This document shows positions 8,998-20,090 of a stretch of 64,000 nt of DNA, one piece after another. The notes beneath the pieces are model-generated. The model made no database searches. It saw only the letters and a program-made list of their open reading frames with translations, and was not told where the DNA came from. Each line of letters begins with the position of its first letter. Within the stretch, counting starts at the first letter, position 1. The stretch lies in NCBI GenBank assembly GCA_902791695.1, contig CADAWR010000002.1, forward strand, positions 124,001-188,000, given 5' to 3'. A program made the position numbers and the translations under genes. The DNA is from an uncultured Bacteroidota bacterium (lineage in GTDB: Bacteria > Bacteroidota > Bacteroidia > Bacteroidales > P3).

Positions 8998-10189
8998 TGA
9001 CAGCCTTCAGCTCGTCATACATCTCCAGACGGGCGTAGACGGTCTTCAATGCAGAGAGGCAGTTGAAGAGATTGGGACGCTGTGCAGCTTTGGCGTTGGC
9101 AGGCAGAGCGTCGATAAAGGCGATGGCAGCCTGGAAGTATTGCACCGACTGACGGAAGAAGCCGTTGCTCTCCTCAAGCAGGCGGTCATACAGACCGGTC
9201 TCGTCCTCGGGAGGCACTGCATTGGCAGCATCCAGCTTGTCGACACCACGGTTGAAAATCATCTTACCCATGCCGAAGTTGGCCTCAAACTGGTTGGGCG
9301 ACAGGGTCAGGCTTTCCTGATACTTGGCCTCGGCACCGGCATAGTCCTGCATGCTCTCCAGGATGGCGGCAGCCAGACCCAGAATCTGCGGATACAGCGT
9401 CACGCTGTCCTTCGTCAGGTCAAGGGCCGAGTTAATCATCTCCTTGCCTTTTTCAAGGTTGTTGTTCAACAGGTAACCCTCAGCCATCAGCAGATAGGCG
9501 TTGTAGTCGTTCTTGCGATTCTTCATATAGCTCGTAGCCACCTTCATGGCACCGTCGTTGTTGCCCTCTTCCTTGTTGATGTTGAAGAGCGTGCGGTACA
9601 CATACTGCTTGTCGGTGCGCTTGCGGATGAGCTGGTTGAAATACTTCTTGGTATTCTCATTGTCGTTCAAAGCCTTTGCGCTAATACCGGCAATGTAGAG
9701 GCTCTCTCCGGCAAACTTGGCATCACCGCTGTTGTTGAACATCTCCACAGCCTTCTCGGCATTCTGCAGGCCTTCGTTGTAACGCTTGGCATTGTAAGCC
9801 TCGGTGGCACGGCTGTAGTACTCGTTGCCGACAAAACGGAACACAGAGTTGTTCTCCTCGGCATACTCGTTCTTAGTGTCCAGGCGCTTGCATTCCAGAG
9901 CGGCGGCATAAGCCTCCTCGGCCCAGTTGGGGGCAAGGTCTTTGAACTTCGACTTGGGATTGCTGACCTCACCGCCGATACGGGCATAAATGAGTCCCTT
10001 GTAGCACCATGTCTTGGCGTCATCCTTGGTACTCTCGTGCTCACAGGCCAGGTCAATCTCTGCCTTTGCCTTTTTCAGGTAGTTTTTCTTCAAGTCCTGA
10101 ATGGCGCTCTGCACGTTCACTGTTTGGGCACTGGCGCCAAAGGTTATTGCCGCAAGGGCCAAAATCATGCTGATTTTCTTCAGTTTCAT
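8963..10189 (-). CDS. Periplasmic TPR-repeat protein
   Basis: 408 residues with a cleavable signal peptide (ending FGASAQ) and helical repeats through most of the length, recognisable as TPRs around 95-165 and 220-310. Long TPR proteins of this type are common in Bacteroidota and probably act as envelope scaffolds. It lies 12 nt downstream of gyrA on the same strand and overlaps the start of the TonB receptor gene, so the three may share transcripts. No enzymatic motif was seen. Confidence 0.8.
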   Translation of the reverse strand: MKLKKISMILALAAITFGASAQTVNVQSAIQDLKKNYLKKAKAEIDLACEHESTKDDAKTWCYKGLIYARIGGEVSNPKSKFKDLAPNWAEEAYAAALECKRLDTKNEYAEENNSVFRFVGNEYYSRATEAYNAKRYNEGLQNAEKAVEMFNNSGDAKFAGESLYIAGISAKALNDNENTKKYFNQLIRKRTDKQYVYRTLFNINKEEGNNDGAMKVATSYMKNRKNDYNAYLLMAEGYLLNNNLEKGKEMINSALDLTKDSVTLYPQILGLAAAILESMQDYAGAEAKYQESLTLSPNQFEANFGMGKMIFNRGVDKLDAANAVPPEDETGLYDRLLEESNGFFRQSVQYFQAAIAFIDALPANAKAAQRPNLFNCLSALKTVYARLEMYDELKAVNARMDEIQKAQ

Positions 10190-10201
10190 ATCTTTGTCTT
10201 T

Positions 10202-12775
10202 TTATTGGTTGTTTTCTATATTAGTATCGTTGCTCTCAATATTATTGCTCATCTCACCATCATTATTCACATTATTTCCTTCACCCTCTTCTTCATCCTC
10301 GGTGGGAACCTTGGTGATGGAGGCTATGTAGTCCTTGCCACGCAAGTCTATCAGCTTCACACCCTGTGTGGCGCGGCCGAGCACGCGCAGGTCGGCCACC
10401 TTCATGCGGATGGTGATGCCCGAACGGTTGATAATCATCAGGTCGTGGTCTTCAGTGACGTTGGTCACAGCCACCAGCGGACCTGTCTTCTCGGTGATCT
10501 GCATGGCCTTCACGCCCTTGCCGCCGCGATGCAGCGTGGCACGGTAGTCGGCCAGAGCCGAGCGCTTGCCGTAGCCATGCTCGGTGACCACCAGCAGGTT
10601 CTCGTCCTCGCTGGGCAGGCACAGCATGTCGATGGCAGCATCGTCGTTCGGATCCAACTCCATACCCTTCACGCCGCTGGCGCCACGTCCCATGGTGCGG
10701 AATTCCTTCTCCGGGCAAATCATCACCTTGCCCTTCTTCGAGGCTATCAGCATGTAGCTCTCCCCGTCGGTCAGACAGGCGGTCAGCAGCTCGTCGCCTT
10801 CGCGGATACCGATGGCTATTATACCATTGGTTCTCGGGCGCGAATAAGCCTCCAGCGTGGTCTTCTTCACTATGCCGTTCTTCGTGCACATCACTATGTA
10901 GTGGTTGCCCACATACTCGGCGTCGCTCAGCGTCTCCACGTTCACGTATGCCTTCACCTTGTCGTCAGGCTCGATGTTGATGCAGTTCAGTATCGGACGT
11001 CCCTTGGTGTTCTTCTCGCCCTCGGGCACCTCGAAGGCACGCATCCAGTAGCAGCGGCCCTTCTCGGTGAAGAACAGCAGGTAGTTGTGGTTAGTGCAGG
11101 TGAAGATATGCTCCACGAAGTCCTCGCTGCGCACTGCGCTGCCCTTCGAGCCCACACCTCCGCGGCTCTGCGTACGGTATTCCACAAGCGGCGTGCGCTT
11201 GATGTATCCCTTGTGGCTGATGGTGATGACCACCTGCTCGTCGGGGATGGTGTCCTCGATGCGGAAGCCCGCGGCGTCGTACTTGATGGCCGTGCGGCGG
11301 TCGTCGCCGTACTTCTCGCGCAACTCCTTGAGCTCGTCCTTGATGACCTGCATCAGCACATTGTGGTTGCCGAGAATCTCTTTGCAGCGCTCGATGAAGC
11401 GCATCTTCTCGTCGTACTCGTCCTGCAGCTTTTGGTGCTGCAGGCCGGTGAGCTGTGCCAGACGCATGTCGACAATGGCGCGTGCCTGCAGGTCGCTGAA
11501 CTGGTAGCGGTCCACCAGTCCCTGGCGGGCCTCGTCGGGCGTCTTGCTGGCGCGTATCAGGGCCACTATCTCGTCGATGATGTCTATGGCACGCAGCAAG
11601 CCTGCCAGTATGTGGGCGCGCTTCTCGGCCTCGTTCATATCGAACTGGGTGCGGCGGGTCACCACCTCTTCGCGGTGCTCCACGAAATACTGTATCAGCT
11701 GCTTCAGGTTCAGCAACTGCGGGCGGCCGTGTACCAGTGCGATGTTGTTCACCGCAAACGAACTCTGCAGTTCGGTGAGCTGGAACAGTTTGTTCAATAT
11801 CACATTGGGCACCACGTCGTTCCTCAGCACATACACCACACGGATGCCGTCCTTGTCGCTCTCGTCGCGGATGTCCAGTATGCCCTCAATCTTGCCCTCC
11901 TTGGCCAAATTGGCGGTCTTCTTGATCATCTCGCTCTTGTTCACACCGTAGGGTATCGTGGTGGCCACAATCACATTGTGCCCCTTCGAGTCCTCCTCAA
12001 TGCAGGTGTCGGCTCGCAGAATGATGCTGCCGCGACCCGTGGTGTAGGCCTCCTTCACACCGTTGTAGCCGTAAATGATGCCACCCAGCGGGAAATCGGG
12101 AGCCTTGATGTACTCCATCAGTCCCTCCACGGTGATGTCGCTCTCCCACTTTCCGCTGACCGTCGACAAGTGGCCGTTATCGATGTACGCCATGCAGCCG
12201 TCGAGCACCTCGCGCAGATTGTGCGTCGGCATATTGGTGGCCATACCCACGGCGATACCGTTCGAGCCGTTGATGAGCAGGTTGGGCAGCTTGGCGGGCA
12301 GCACGCTGGGCTCCTCGCCCTCGTTGTCGTAGGTGGGCACCATGTCCACGGTGTCCTTGTCGATGTCGGCCACCAGCTCATTGCTTATCTGCTTCAGGCG
12401 AGCCTCGGTGTAACGCATGGCTGCCGGCGAGTCGCCGTCGATGGAGCCGAAGTTACCCTGGCCGTCCACCAGCGTGTAGCGCATGCTCCAGTCCTGTGCC
12501 AGACGCACCAAGGCGCCGTAGATGGAGCTGTCGCCGTGCGGGTGGTACTTACCCATGACGTCACCCACGATGCGGGCGCTCTTCTTCGTAGGAGTGTTGT
12601 ACAGGATGCCGTTCTCGTTCATCGAGTACAGGATGCGGCGGTGCACCGGCTTGAAGCCGTCGCGCACATCAGGCAGCGCTCGAGCCACGATGACGGACAT
12701 AGCATAGTCTATATAGGCAGTCTTCATCGTCTGCTCTATATCGACCCTCGTAATCTTTTCGTTGTCCGAAACCAT
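10202..12775 (-). CDS. gyrA: DNA gyrase subunit A
   Basis: 857 residues. The catalytic Tyr falls at 122 (AAMRYTE), the same number as in E. coli, inside a well-conserved winged-helix core ([15 protein letters not shown] near 35-49). The quinolone pocket reads GDSSIYG at 81-87: Ser83 is kept but position 87 is Gly rather than Asp. The C-terminal beta-pinwheel has a GyrA-box variant (HRGGKG), which supports gyrase rather than topoisomerase IV. The acidic Asn/Glu-rich tail (last about 35 residues) is typical. GyrA with GyrB introduces negative supercoils using ATP. The promoter box is at 12843-12850. Confidence 0.97.
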   Translation of the reverse strand: MVSDNEKITRVDIEQTMKTAYIDYAMSVIVARALPDVRDGFKPVHRRILYSMNENGILYNTPTKKSARIVGDVMGKYHPHGDSSIYGALVRLAQDWSMRYTLVDGQGNFGSIDGDSPAAMRYTEARLKQISNELVADIDKDTVDMVPTYDNEGEEPSVLPAKLPNLLINGSNGIAVGMATNMPTHNLREVLDGCMAYIDNGHLSTVSGKWESDITVEGLMEYIKAPDFPLGGIIYGYNGVKEAYTTGRGSIILRADTCIEEDSKGHNVIVATTIPYGVNKSEMIKKTANLAKEGKIEGILDIRDESDKDGIRVVYVLRNDVVPNVILNKLFQLTELQSSFAVNNIALVHGRPQLLNLKQLIQYFVEHREEVVTRRTQFDMNEAEKRAHILAGLLRAIDIIDEIVALIRASKTPDEARQGLVDRYQFSDLQARAIVDMRLAQLTGLQHQKLQDEYDEKMRFIERCKEILGNHNVLMQVIKDELKELREKYGDDRRTAIKYDAAGFRIEDTIPDEQVVITISHKGYIKRTPLVEYRTQSRGGVGSKGSAVRSEDFVEHIFTCTNHNYLLFFTEKGRCYWMRAFEVPEGEKNTKGRPILNCINIEPDDKVKAYVNVETLSDAEYVGNHYIVMCTKNGIVKKTTLEAYSRPRTNGIIAIGIREGDELLTACLTDGESYMLIASKKGKVMICPEKEFRTMGRGASGVKGMELDPNDDAAIDMLCLPSEDENLLVVTEHGYGKRSALADYRATLHRGGKGVKAMQITEKTGPLVAVTNVTEDHDLMIINRSGITIRMKVADLRVLGRATQGVKLIDLRGKDYIASITKVPTEDEEEGEGNNVNNDGEMSNNIESNDTNIENNQ

Positions 12776-12842
12776 TGGTAGTATCTATTATATTATTGTA
12801 TACTAAAATATTATACGCACATCACACGTGCATGTCAAAATA

Positions 12843-12850
12843 CAAAGATA
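12843..12850 (-). promoter_or_regulatory. gyrA promoter -7 box
   Basis: Reads TATCTTTG on the minus strand, a perfect match to the Bacteroidota sigma-ABfr -7 consensus TAnnTTTG, about 68 nt upstream of the gyrA ATG. No convincing -33 TTTG is seen at the usual spacing. Confidence 0.7.
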
Positions 12851-12910
12851 CAACTTTTTTTCATATACGCCACACCTGTCGGCACTTTTTTCACCATTTC
12901 TTCAACATCT

Positions 12911-13043
12911 CACCGTACCTCCTCCGTCCCCTCTCCGTCTGTTTAACGGTTGTTCACCGGTTGTTTAACGGTTTAAACCATTAAACAACCGGTGAACAGT
13001 GGTAGAACAGACGGAGGGGGTACGTAGAGGCTATGTAGAGGTG
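12911..13043. repeat. 11-nt-period palindromic element, copy A
   Basis: Fills most of the 282-nt gap between gyrA and the yfcC-type gene. An 80-bp imperfect palindrome (12935-13014) is centred on TTT|AAA at 12974/12975. Each arm is built from 11-nt units such as TAACGGTTGTT and CACCGGTTGTT. The left flank (CACCGTACCTC, CTCCGTCCCCT) and right tail (ACGGAGGGGGT, ACGTAGAGGCT, ATGTAGAGGTG) keep the same 11-nt phase. Homologous copies are at 21412, 54171 and 63181. No ORF or transposase is inside. Confidence 0.85.
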
Positions 13044-13057
13044 CCTATGGAAAGTTG

Positions 13058-14460
<1,403 letters not shown>

Positions 14461-14464
<4 letters not shown>

Positions 14465-14922
14465 TTAGATGCGAGATAGCTGTTACGATAATGTGGGTCT
14501 GCACTTACATCCTCACCGAACCATGAGGGCGGGATGAATGCGTCGGCGGCTTCGATGGAGGGAAATTCCACCTCGACGAGACGGAGGCCTTCATGGGCAC
14601 CGTGGAAGAGGTCGAGCTCGGCTGTAAGGCCGCCGTCGGCAAGGGGTATGCGGTAGCGTGTCTTGCTGACGAGGTTGCCGTCGCACTTGACCTTCAGGCG
14701 CTCGTAGCTGTTGCGCGGCATGGTGAATTCCTCCTCGCGGTTCTGTATCGCCGTGGATGTACCGGCAAGATGTTCTTTGACGGTCAGAACAAAAACATCG
14801 CCCATCCTGCGGATGCGCAGAGTGGGCGATGTGCATAAATATCCTTGTTCTATCTCTGTGTGCGGGTAGCTGTCGAGGTTCTTCGGCAGTTCGCTGACAA
14901 GGTATTTGCGTTCAATCTCCAT
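14461..14922 (-). CDS. CYTH domain protein (triphosphate tunnel metalloenzyme family)
   Basis: 153 residues forming a single CYTH domain. The signature EIERK at 2-6 gives the metal-binding ExExK motif. Alternating charged strands follow (LRIRRMG, LTVKE, KTRYRIPL, ELDLF, LVEVEF), as in tunnel metalloenzymes. Family members hydrolyse tripolyphosphate or inorganic polyphosphate, or bind them; the bacterial short form is often a tripolyphosphatase. The gene is packed between purC (1-nt overlap) and the carrier gene (4-nt overlap), so it is in the same operon. Confidence 0.88.
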
Positions 14923-15869
14923 CAGAGCGAACGCAGATAGTCGGTGACGTTTTTCTCGATGCGGGCAGCGACATCGGCGCAGTCGTCGGCTTTCTGGAAG
15001 CGTTCGCCGGTGATGTGCTCATAGAGCTCAATGTAGCGGTCGCTGATGCTATTGACAATCTCGTCGGTCATCTCGGGCACCTGCTGGCCTTCCTTACCCT
15101 GGAAGCCGTTATCCATGAGCCATTCGCGCACAAACTCCTTGCTGAGCTGACGCTGGTGTTCGCCCTTGGCAAGACGCTCCTCGTAGCCATCGGCGTAGAA
15201 GTAGCGGCTGCTGTCGGGAGTGTGTATCTCGTCGATGAGGTATATCTTGCCGTCGCGCTTGCCGAACTCGTACTTGGTGTCGACAAGGATGAGGCCTTTC
15301 TCGGCGGCAATCTCGGTGCCGCGCTGGAAGAGCTGCAGGGCGTATTTCTCAAGCTGGTCGTAGTCCTCTTTTGCAACGAGGCCGGTGCGGATGATCTCCT
15401 CGCGGCTGATGTTCTCATCGTGTCCCTCGTCGGCCTTGGTGGTGGGAGTGACGATAGGCGTGGGGAACTTCTGGTTCTCCACCATGCCCTCGGGCAGTTG
15501 CACACCGCAGAGAGTACGGGCACCGGCTTTATACTCACGCCAGGCGCTGCCGGCGAGATAGCCGCGCACGATCATCTCCACACGGAAGCCTTCGCACTTG
15601 AGGCCCACAGTGACCATGGGATCGGGAGTGGCGAGCTTCCAGTTGGGCAGAATGTCGGCGGTAGCATCAAGGAACTTGGCGGCAATCTGGTTGAGCACCT
15701 GTCCCTTGTAGGGGATGCCCTTGGGGAGCACCACGTCAAAGGCCGAGATACGGTCGCTGACGACCATGGCCATGTACTTGTCGTCGATGTTGTAGACATC
15801 GCGCACCTTGCCCACATAGAGGCTCTTTTGCTTCGGGAAGTTGAAGTTGGTTTTTACGATTGCGTTCAT
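14922..15869 (-). CDS. purC: SAICAR synthase (PurC)
   Basis: 315 residues, the longer form seen in Bacteroidota. N-terminal [14 protein letters not shown] carries the ATP-binding GKVRD motif, and [29 protein letters not shown] and [14 protein letters not shown] are all PurC hallmarks. It joins CAIR and aspartate with ATP to give SAICAR in purine synthesis. Two hairpins lie in the 76-nt leader between rsmD and purC. The downstream CYTH gene overlaps by one base. Confidence 0.97.
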   Translation of the reverse strand: MNAIVKTNFNFPKQKSLYVGKVRDVYNIDDKYMAMVVSDRISAFDVVLPKGIPYKGQVLNQIAAKFLDATADILPNWKLATPDPMVTVGLKCEGFRVEMIVRGYLAGSAWREYKAGARTLCGVQLPEGMVENQKFPTPIVTPTTKADEGHDENISREEIIRTGLVAKEDYDQLEKYALQLFQRGTEIAAEKGLILVDTKYEFGKRDGKIYLIDEIHTPDSSRYFYADGYEERLAKGEHQRQLSKEFVREWLMDNGFQGKEGQQVPEMTDEIVNSISDRYIELYEHITGERFQKADDCADVAARIEKNVTDYLRSL

Positions 15870-15886
15870 AACTTTTTCATTTGTTT

Positions 15887-15932
15887 CCCCACACTTGCGT
15901 GTGGGGTTATTGAAAGGTACTCCCTTCGGGAG
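15887..15932 (-). promoter_or_regulatory. Two hairpins in the purC leader
   Basis: On the minus strand, CTCCC-GAA-GGGAG (15920-15932) is followed by CCCCACAC-GCAA-GTGTGGGG (15887-15906), a perfect 8-bp stem with a GNRA tetraloop ending 17 nt before the purC ATG. There is no T-run after either hairpin, so they look more like leader or mRNA-stability structures than an intrinsic terminator. No known purine riboswitch core is visible. Confidence 0.5.
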
Positions 15933-15945
15933 ATTATTGATTTTG

Positions 15946-16491
15946 TTATTCTTCTAGTTTATTGGCAAAGAAAGTGAAGTTGACCTTGCCGTAGTTGCGG
16001 TGCTGCCAGAAATGCGGATGCTCCTCGAAGGAATACTCGCGGGGATGTTCAAGGATGAAGATGCCGTCGTCGGTGAGCACGTCGCGCTCGAAGAGAAGGT
16101 CAGGAAGCGTTGCAAGACCCTCAAGGGCATATGGCGGGTCGGCAAAGACAATGTCGAACTTGCGGTTGGCACGCTTCAGGAGGTCGAAGACGTCGGCCCG
16201 CACCACATGCAGGTTCTTCACACCCATACGGCCGCTCTCAGCCTTGATATAGTCGGTGCACTGGGCGTTGATGTCGATACTCGTCACCTCGCGCACACCG
16301 CGTGAAATAAACTCAAAGGATACAGCCCCTGTGCCTGCAAAAAGATCCATAACAGAGCACTCCTCGAAGTCCACATAGTTGTTCAGGATATTGAAGAGGC
16401 TCTCGCGGGCCATGTCGGTGGTGGGACGCACCGGCAGGTTCTGTGGCGGATTGAGCCGCCGTCCTCTCAACGATCCTGCAATAATCCTCAT
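15946..16491 (-). CDS. rsmD: 16S rRNA (guanine966-N2)-methyltransferase
   Basis: 181 residues. N-terminal [13 protein letters not shown] and [15 protein letters not shown] are the RsmD substrate-side motifs, [14 protein letters not shown] is the SAM-binding motif I and FADPPYAL is the DPPY catalytic motif. It methylates G966 of 16S rRNA during 30S assembly. The DUF3822 gene lies immediately upstream (2 nt gap), a pairing common in Bacteroidota. Confidence 0.96.
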   Translation of the reverse strand: MRIIAGSLRGRRLNPPQNLPVRPTTDMARESLFNILNNYVDFEECSVMDLFAGTGAVSFEFISRGVREVTSIDINAQCTDYIKAESGRMGVKNLHVVRADVFDLLKRANRKFDIVFADPPYALEGLATLPDLLFERDVLTDDGIFILEHPREYSFEEHPHFWQHRNYGKVNFTFFANKLEE

Positions 16492-16493
16492 AC

Positions 16494-17306
16494 CTACATA
16501 AGAATTAGTGCGTACCTGTAGGTGCGCAACTTCTTGAACTCGGAATTAGCACAGCGGGTTACCTCGCCACCATAGAGCGTGGTCTTTGGGAAATAAGGAC
16601 GCATCATGGCGTACACATCACGGTCTACGTCGCCACAGAGCATCAGCTCGGCGGTGCCGTCGTCCAGTCCATACGTCTTCATCACCTCGACGAGACGGAA
16701 CATGGCCTCTTCCCTACCCTTATACTTGAGGCTATTGCCGAATAGGTATTTGCCGTCCTTGCATGCAGCAACGTCGACAATGCCTTTACGCCAATAGGCA
16801 AAAAGCACGGGATGGCTGCGGGTCATATCCTTCACACAGACCATCTTGGCATGCTGGTTGATTACCGACAGGCCCGGCAAAGCCACCTTGAAGGCCATCG
16901 CCAACTGTTCGTTACCAGCAAACACCGCCGTTGAGCCTAACGCGCTGCTGTGGCATGTCATCACAGAAACAGCATTGCAGCCCACGAGTTTCAGATACTG
17001 ACGATTGGCCGTCATAGTGTACAGTTCATCGGGGACCCAGGTGCTGGCATCGCTCATCACGATAAGTTCCATCGTTTTATATCCCAATGGCCGCACCCCT
17101 GCATCCAAGAAGAACGCCTTAACATCGCGCGTAGCATCGGTGATGCTTGCGGCATGCGCCCCTTCGGCCACACCAAAGGTCAGCAACTCTCCCGACGGCG
17201 TCGTCTCCGAAAAAGAAAATCCATTGGCCTCAAGGCAAATGGATAATCTTTTCTCCTGCGAAACATGGTCGCCCTCGGTGGCAATCAGTGTCTTGCAAGT
17301 ATACAT
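16494..17306 (-). CDS. DUF3822 family protein
   Basis: 270 residues with an ASKHA-like two-lobe look but no clear ATP site. Recognised as DUF3822 mainly by its position next to rsmD and by overall pattern (SICLEANGFSF near the start, SVINQHAKMV mid-protein, ending LRTYRYALIL). The function is unknown; the constant link to rsmD suggests a role in ribosome maturation or a shared operon only. It sits 3 nt downstream of the anchored protein gene at 17310-18008. Confidence 0.7.
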   Translation of the reverse strand: MYTCKTLIATEGDHVSQEKRLSICLEANGFSFSETTPSGELLTFGVAEGAHAASITDATRDVKAFFLDAGVRPLGYKTMELIVMSDASTWVPDELYTMTANRQYLKLVGCNAVSVMTCHSSALGSTAVFAGNEQLAMAFKVALPGLSVINQHAKMVCVKDMTRSHPVLFAYWRKGIVDVAACKDGKYLFGNSLKYKGREEAMFRLVEVMKTYGLDDGTAELMLCGDVDRDVYAMMRPYFPKTTLYGGEVTRCANSEFKKLRTYRYALILM

Positions 17307-17309
17307 TGT

Positions 17310-18008
17310 TTACTCGAAATTACCGTCAGTAACGGGCTGAGTCATATCACCAACCTTCCAACCAGCATAGCGGCCGGCGACCTTTTCAATCTCAGCAATC
17401 TTGTTGACCACCTGCTGATGGTCCATGTCACTAAGCAGCATGCTCAACGGCACCTTGCACTCGAACACAGGCACAAGGAAGCCGCTCTTGTCAACCATAC
17501 CGGCCTGCAGATCAAACTCGTTCGTCTCACCCTTGGGATAAGGAACATAACGCAGGTTGATAATCTGATCGTCGGTCATCTGCACCGTGTGGCCAGTGGC
17601 GTCGATGGTGGGAAGCTTCTTGTCCTCGCGCAGTTTGGCGACAGGGTTGATGAACACTTCCTGACGTGTCACATAGCCTTTCTCCACAGCCTCTTTCTCA
17701 GGCACCTCATTGATGTCGACGTCGGCGGGAATCTTGTCGTAGTTGGTCACCTTGACGACAGTCTTCATGCTGTCCTCATTCATCAGGCGGTTAATCAGCG
17801 TATCAAAACTGCCGGTATAGCTACCGTAGGTCACTTTGTAGGCCTCCTCAAGTGTGCGGATGGCTTTCAGTTTCTCTGCGCAAGCGTCGCGGCGCTTGTT
17901 GTACTCGTTCTCGAAACGCACAGGTTTCATAATGCTGTTGTACAGCAAAAACGCTAAGGCGACTATAACGACGCCCAACACAATCTGAATGATGGTTTTG
18001 CCTTTCAT
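17310..18008 (-). CDS. N-terminally anchored protein, conserved hypothetical
   Basis: 232 residues. One N-terminal membrane segment (IIQIVLGVVIVALAFLLYNSI) leads into a coiled region (about 30-55) and a mixed periplasmic domain. No named domain was recognised. It begins the rsmD-purC gene string, with its own promoter box at 18050-18057. The pseudopilin-like layout (short basic head, one helix, then an alpha segment) resembles type IV pilin-like proteins, but no prepilin cleavage motif is present. Confidence 0.75.
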   Translation of the reverse strand: MKGKTIIQIVLGVVIVALAFLLYNSIMKPVRFENEYNKRRDACAEKLKAIRTLEEAYKVTYGSYTGSFDTLINRLMNEDSMKTVVKVTNYDKIPADVDINEVPEKEAVEKGYVTRQEVFINPVAKLREDKKLPTIDATGHTVQMTDDQIINLRYVPYPKGETNEFDLQAGMVDKSGFLVPVFECKVPLSMLLSDMDHQQVVNKIAEIEKVAGRYAGWKVGDMTQPVTDGNFE

Positions 18009-18049
18009 CTTTTATTTCTTTTTTGTTTTTTCAATCAAAAATTCGAGTG

Positions 18050-18057
18050 CAAAGATA
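18050..18057 (-). promoter_or_regulatory. -7 box for the 18008-to-13058 gene string
   Basis: TATCTTTG on the minus strand, perfect TAnnTTTG, 42 nt upstream of the ATG at 18008. It could drive the co-oriented genes down to the YfcC-type carrier. Confidence 0.7.
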
Positions 18058-18147
18058 CGAAGAAAAAATCAATCCGCGTACATTATTTTACAAAAAAACT
18101 TCCCCAAGGTCACGACCGCACTGTCGCACAGCGATATATACCAATGC

Positions 18148-18906
18148 TCAATGCGACGCTCCGGCGACGTCGTGAAGTTCAACGGTGCCGCTCGTCGGGT
18201 TGAATACGGCATAGTTGCGGTTCATCAGCCAATCGCCCGTATTGACATACATGCATCCGTCGGCGATCTCTCTGATGAGCGGCGTGTGCCTGTGGCCGAA
18301 GATGCAGTAGTCGAGATGCTCCTTTTTGAGGCGCTCCTTACAATATATCACTATCCCCTCGCGGTCGTCACCCATATAGCGCAGGCAGTCTTCTTTTGCA
18401 TGCTTCACCTTGTTGCTGTCGCTCCATCGGTTGGCAATGGGGAATGTCCACGACGGCGGAAGCATGGCGAAGAGACGCTGGTTGAGTCTGCATCGGAACA
18501 CCTTGCGCAGCATGTCGAACTTGCGGTCAAGATGCCCGAGTCCGTCGCCATGCCCTATCAGGAAGCGTTTCCCGCCCATCTCGAACACCTCCGGTTCGTC
18601 GTGCATCCTCACCCCTATCTCCTTCTCCAGATAGTCGAACATCCACATATCGTGGTTGCCGATAAAGAAGTGTATCTCCACACCCATGTCGCTCAGTTCC
18701 GCCAACTTGCCTAACAGTCTCACATGGCCGCGCGGCACTACATAACGGTAGGTAAACCAAAAATCAAACATATCGCCCAGCAGGAACAGTGCCTTGCAGT
18801 CGCCCTTGATGCTGTCGAGCCAGCGACACAGTTGCCTTTCCCGCTCTCGCGAGTCGGCACCGCTACCCAGATGTGAGTCCGACACAAAATATACTACCTC
18901 AGCCAT
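18148..18906 (-). CDS. lpxH: UDP-2,3-diacylglucosamine hydrolase-like phosphoesterase
   Basis: 252 residues from the ATG at 18906; an upstream ATG at 18939 adds 11 non-conserved residues. Calcineurin-like metallophosphoesterase: D10-x-H12 (SDSHLG), LLGDMFDFW near 42-50, FIGNHD near 82-87, IGHGDGLG and FGHRHTPL. The overall arrangement fits the LpxH/LpxH2 family, which removes UMP from UDP-diacylglucosamine in lipid A synthesis at the inner membrane. The LpxH assignment rests on pattern and on Bacteroidota lipid A need; other phosphatases of this fold are possible. It overlaps the EnvC-like gene end by 13 nt. Confidence 0.82.
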   Translation of the reverse strand: MAEVVYFVSDSHLGSGADSRERERQLCRWLDSIKGDCKALFLLGDMFDFWFTYRYVVPRGHVRLLGKLAELSDMGVEIHFFIGNHDMWMFDYLEKEIGVRMHDEPEVFEMGGKRFLIGHGDGLGHLDRKFDMLRKVFRCRLNQRLFAMLPPSWTFPIANRWSDSNKVKHAKEDCLRYMGDDREGIVIYCKERLKKEHLDYCIFGHRHTPLIREIADGCMYVNTGDWLMNRNYAVFNPTSGTVELHDVAGASH

Positions 18907-20090
18907 GTGCGGGGGTTTTGCGACGAGGTTCCTTTCCACAGCTGGAAGCTAAAGTCGGCGCTGCCGTCACTGTTAGTATACACAGTGCCAAGGTTCTGCT
19001 TGGTGCTCACCTTGGCGCCCTCGTTGACTGTCACTGTGCCCATGTTCGTGTAAACCGACATGTACTCTCCGTGACGCACAATGATGCCCTTGGTGCCGTT
19101 GGGGCATGTGAACACGCGGCTCACCGTGCCGTCAAACACGCACTGCACAGATGTTCCGCTCTTGCACTGCAGGTCTATGCCGTTGTTCATGTTCTGACCG
19201 CCCGACGAGTGTGTGTAGCGCCCATATTCGCGAACCACCTTGGTGTAATACACCGGCCACGGTAGCTTGCCTTTGTTGCCGGCAAAGTCGTTGCTCAGCG
19301 CCACGTCCACGGTGGTGCGGTTCGTCGTGCCGCCTCCAGTGGTTGCAGCCTTGCGACTCTTAGCAACTTCTTCGTTGATAATCTTCTGTATCTGCTGCTG
19401 CAGCTGCCTCTTCTGCTTCTCCTTCTTGTTTATCTGCGTCTGCAGGTCTTTCTCCTGTTGCTTGCTCTTCTTCAGGCTTTGCTGGCGCTCTTTCTGCTCG
19501 CGTGCCAGCTGGTCCTTCTGCTTTTTCTCCTGTGCAAGCAGTGTGGTAGTCTCGCGCTGCTGACGCGCCAGGTCCACACCGGCATCATGCAGCTCTTCCT
19601 CCTTCTGGCGTATGTGTGCTGCCTGGCGCCTGCGGTAGCGGCTGTAGTCGCGGAAGTACTTCATCCGCAGATAGGCGGTGTTGTAGCTCTTGGTGTCGAG
19701 CACAAGCACCGTCTTGTCGATGTTGCCGCGCTCGCCATAGAGCGTGCGCACCACCGCGGCGTACTCCCTCTTCATGGAGTCCACCTGATTTTGCATCAGC
19801 CTCATGCTGTCCTGCGTCTGCTCCATCTGCATTCCCAGCAGGTTCAGCTGTCCGCTGATGTTGTTGATAAGCTTGGTGCGTTCACCAATCTTCTTGTCCA
19901 ACAGCTGTATCTGCTGCTGGTTGGCCTTGCTGTTCTTCTTGGCCTTGCTAAGGTCGCCCGAGAGCTTCTTCAGCTCCTGCTCAACCTTGGCCTTGTCCTT
20001 CTCCAGCTGCGCCTTGGTTTGTGCTGCTGCTGGCGGCACAGCCGCCAGCAGCAGTAGCAAACTACCAATTAAGAATCTTCTTGAAGTCAT
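18894..20090 (-). CDS. EnvC-like murein hydrolase activator
   Basis: 398 residues: signal peptide (to about 23), long coiled-coil (about 25-250, rich in Lys/Gln/Glu), then a LytM/M23 domain (about 285-398). In the LytM domain the zinc ligands are lost: the usual HxxxD position reads NNGIDL and the HLHFE position reads FSFQLW. A degenerate LytM domain behind a coiled coil is the EnvC/NlpD design, which activates amidases at the division septum rather than cutting peptidoglycan itself. The start overlaps the end of the phosphofructokinase gene by 29 nt. Confidence 0.88.
   Translation of the reverse strand: MTSRRFLIGSLLLLLAAVPPAAAQTKAQLEKDKAKVEQELKKLSGDLSKAKKNSKANQQQIQLLDKKIGERTKLINNISGQLNLLGMQMEQTQDSMRLMQNQVDSMKREYAAVVRTLYGERGNIDKTVLVLDTKSYNTAYLRMKYFRDYSRYRRRQAAHIRQKEEELHDAGVDLARQQRETTTLLAQEKKQKDQLAREQKERQQSLKKSKQQEKDLQTQINKKEKQKRQLQQQIQKIINEEVAKSRKAATTGGGTTNRTTVDVALSNDFAGNKGKLPWPVYYTKVVREYGRYTHSSGGQNMNNGIDLQCKSGTSVQCVFDGTVSRVFTCPNGTKGIIVRHGEYMSVYTNMGTVTVNEGAKVSTKQNLGTVYTNSDGSADFSFQLWKGTSSQNPRTWLR

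Noticed and set aside
8795-12781. 1328-codon open frame on the plus strand opposite the TPR gene and gyrA
   Set aside because: It lies antisense to two clearly coding genes; its translation is rich in His, Val, Leu and Gln as expected from the reverse frame of GC-rich codons, and no domain is seen. gyrA and the TPR gene explain the region.
12776-13057. Treating element A as an ordinary intrinsic terminator
   Set aside because: The palindrome is 80 bp, has no T-run on either side, and recurs in divergent promoter gaps where no terminator is needed.
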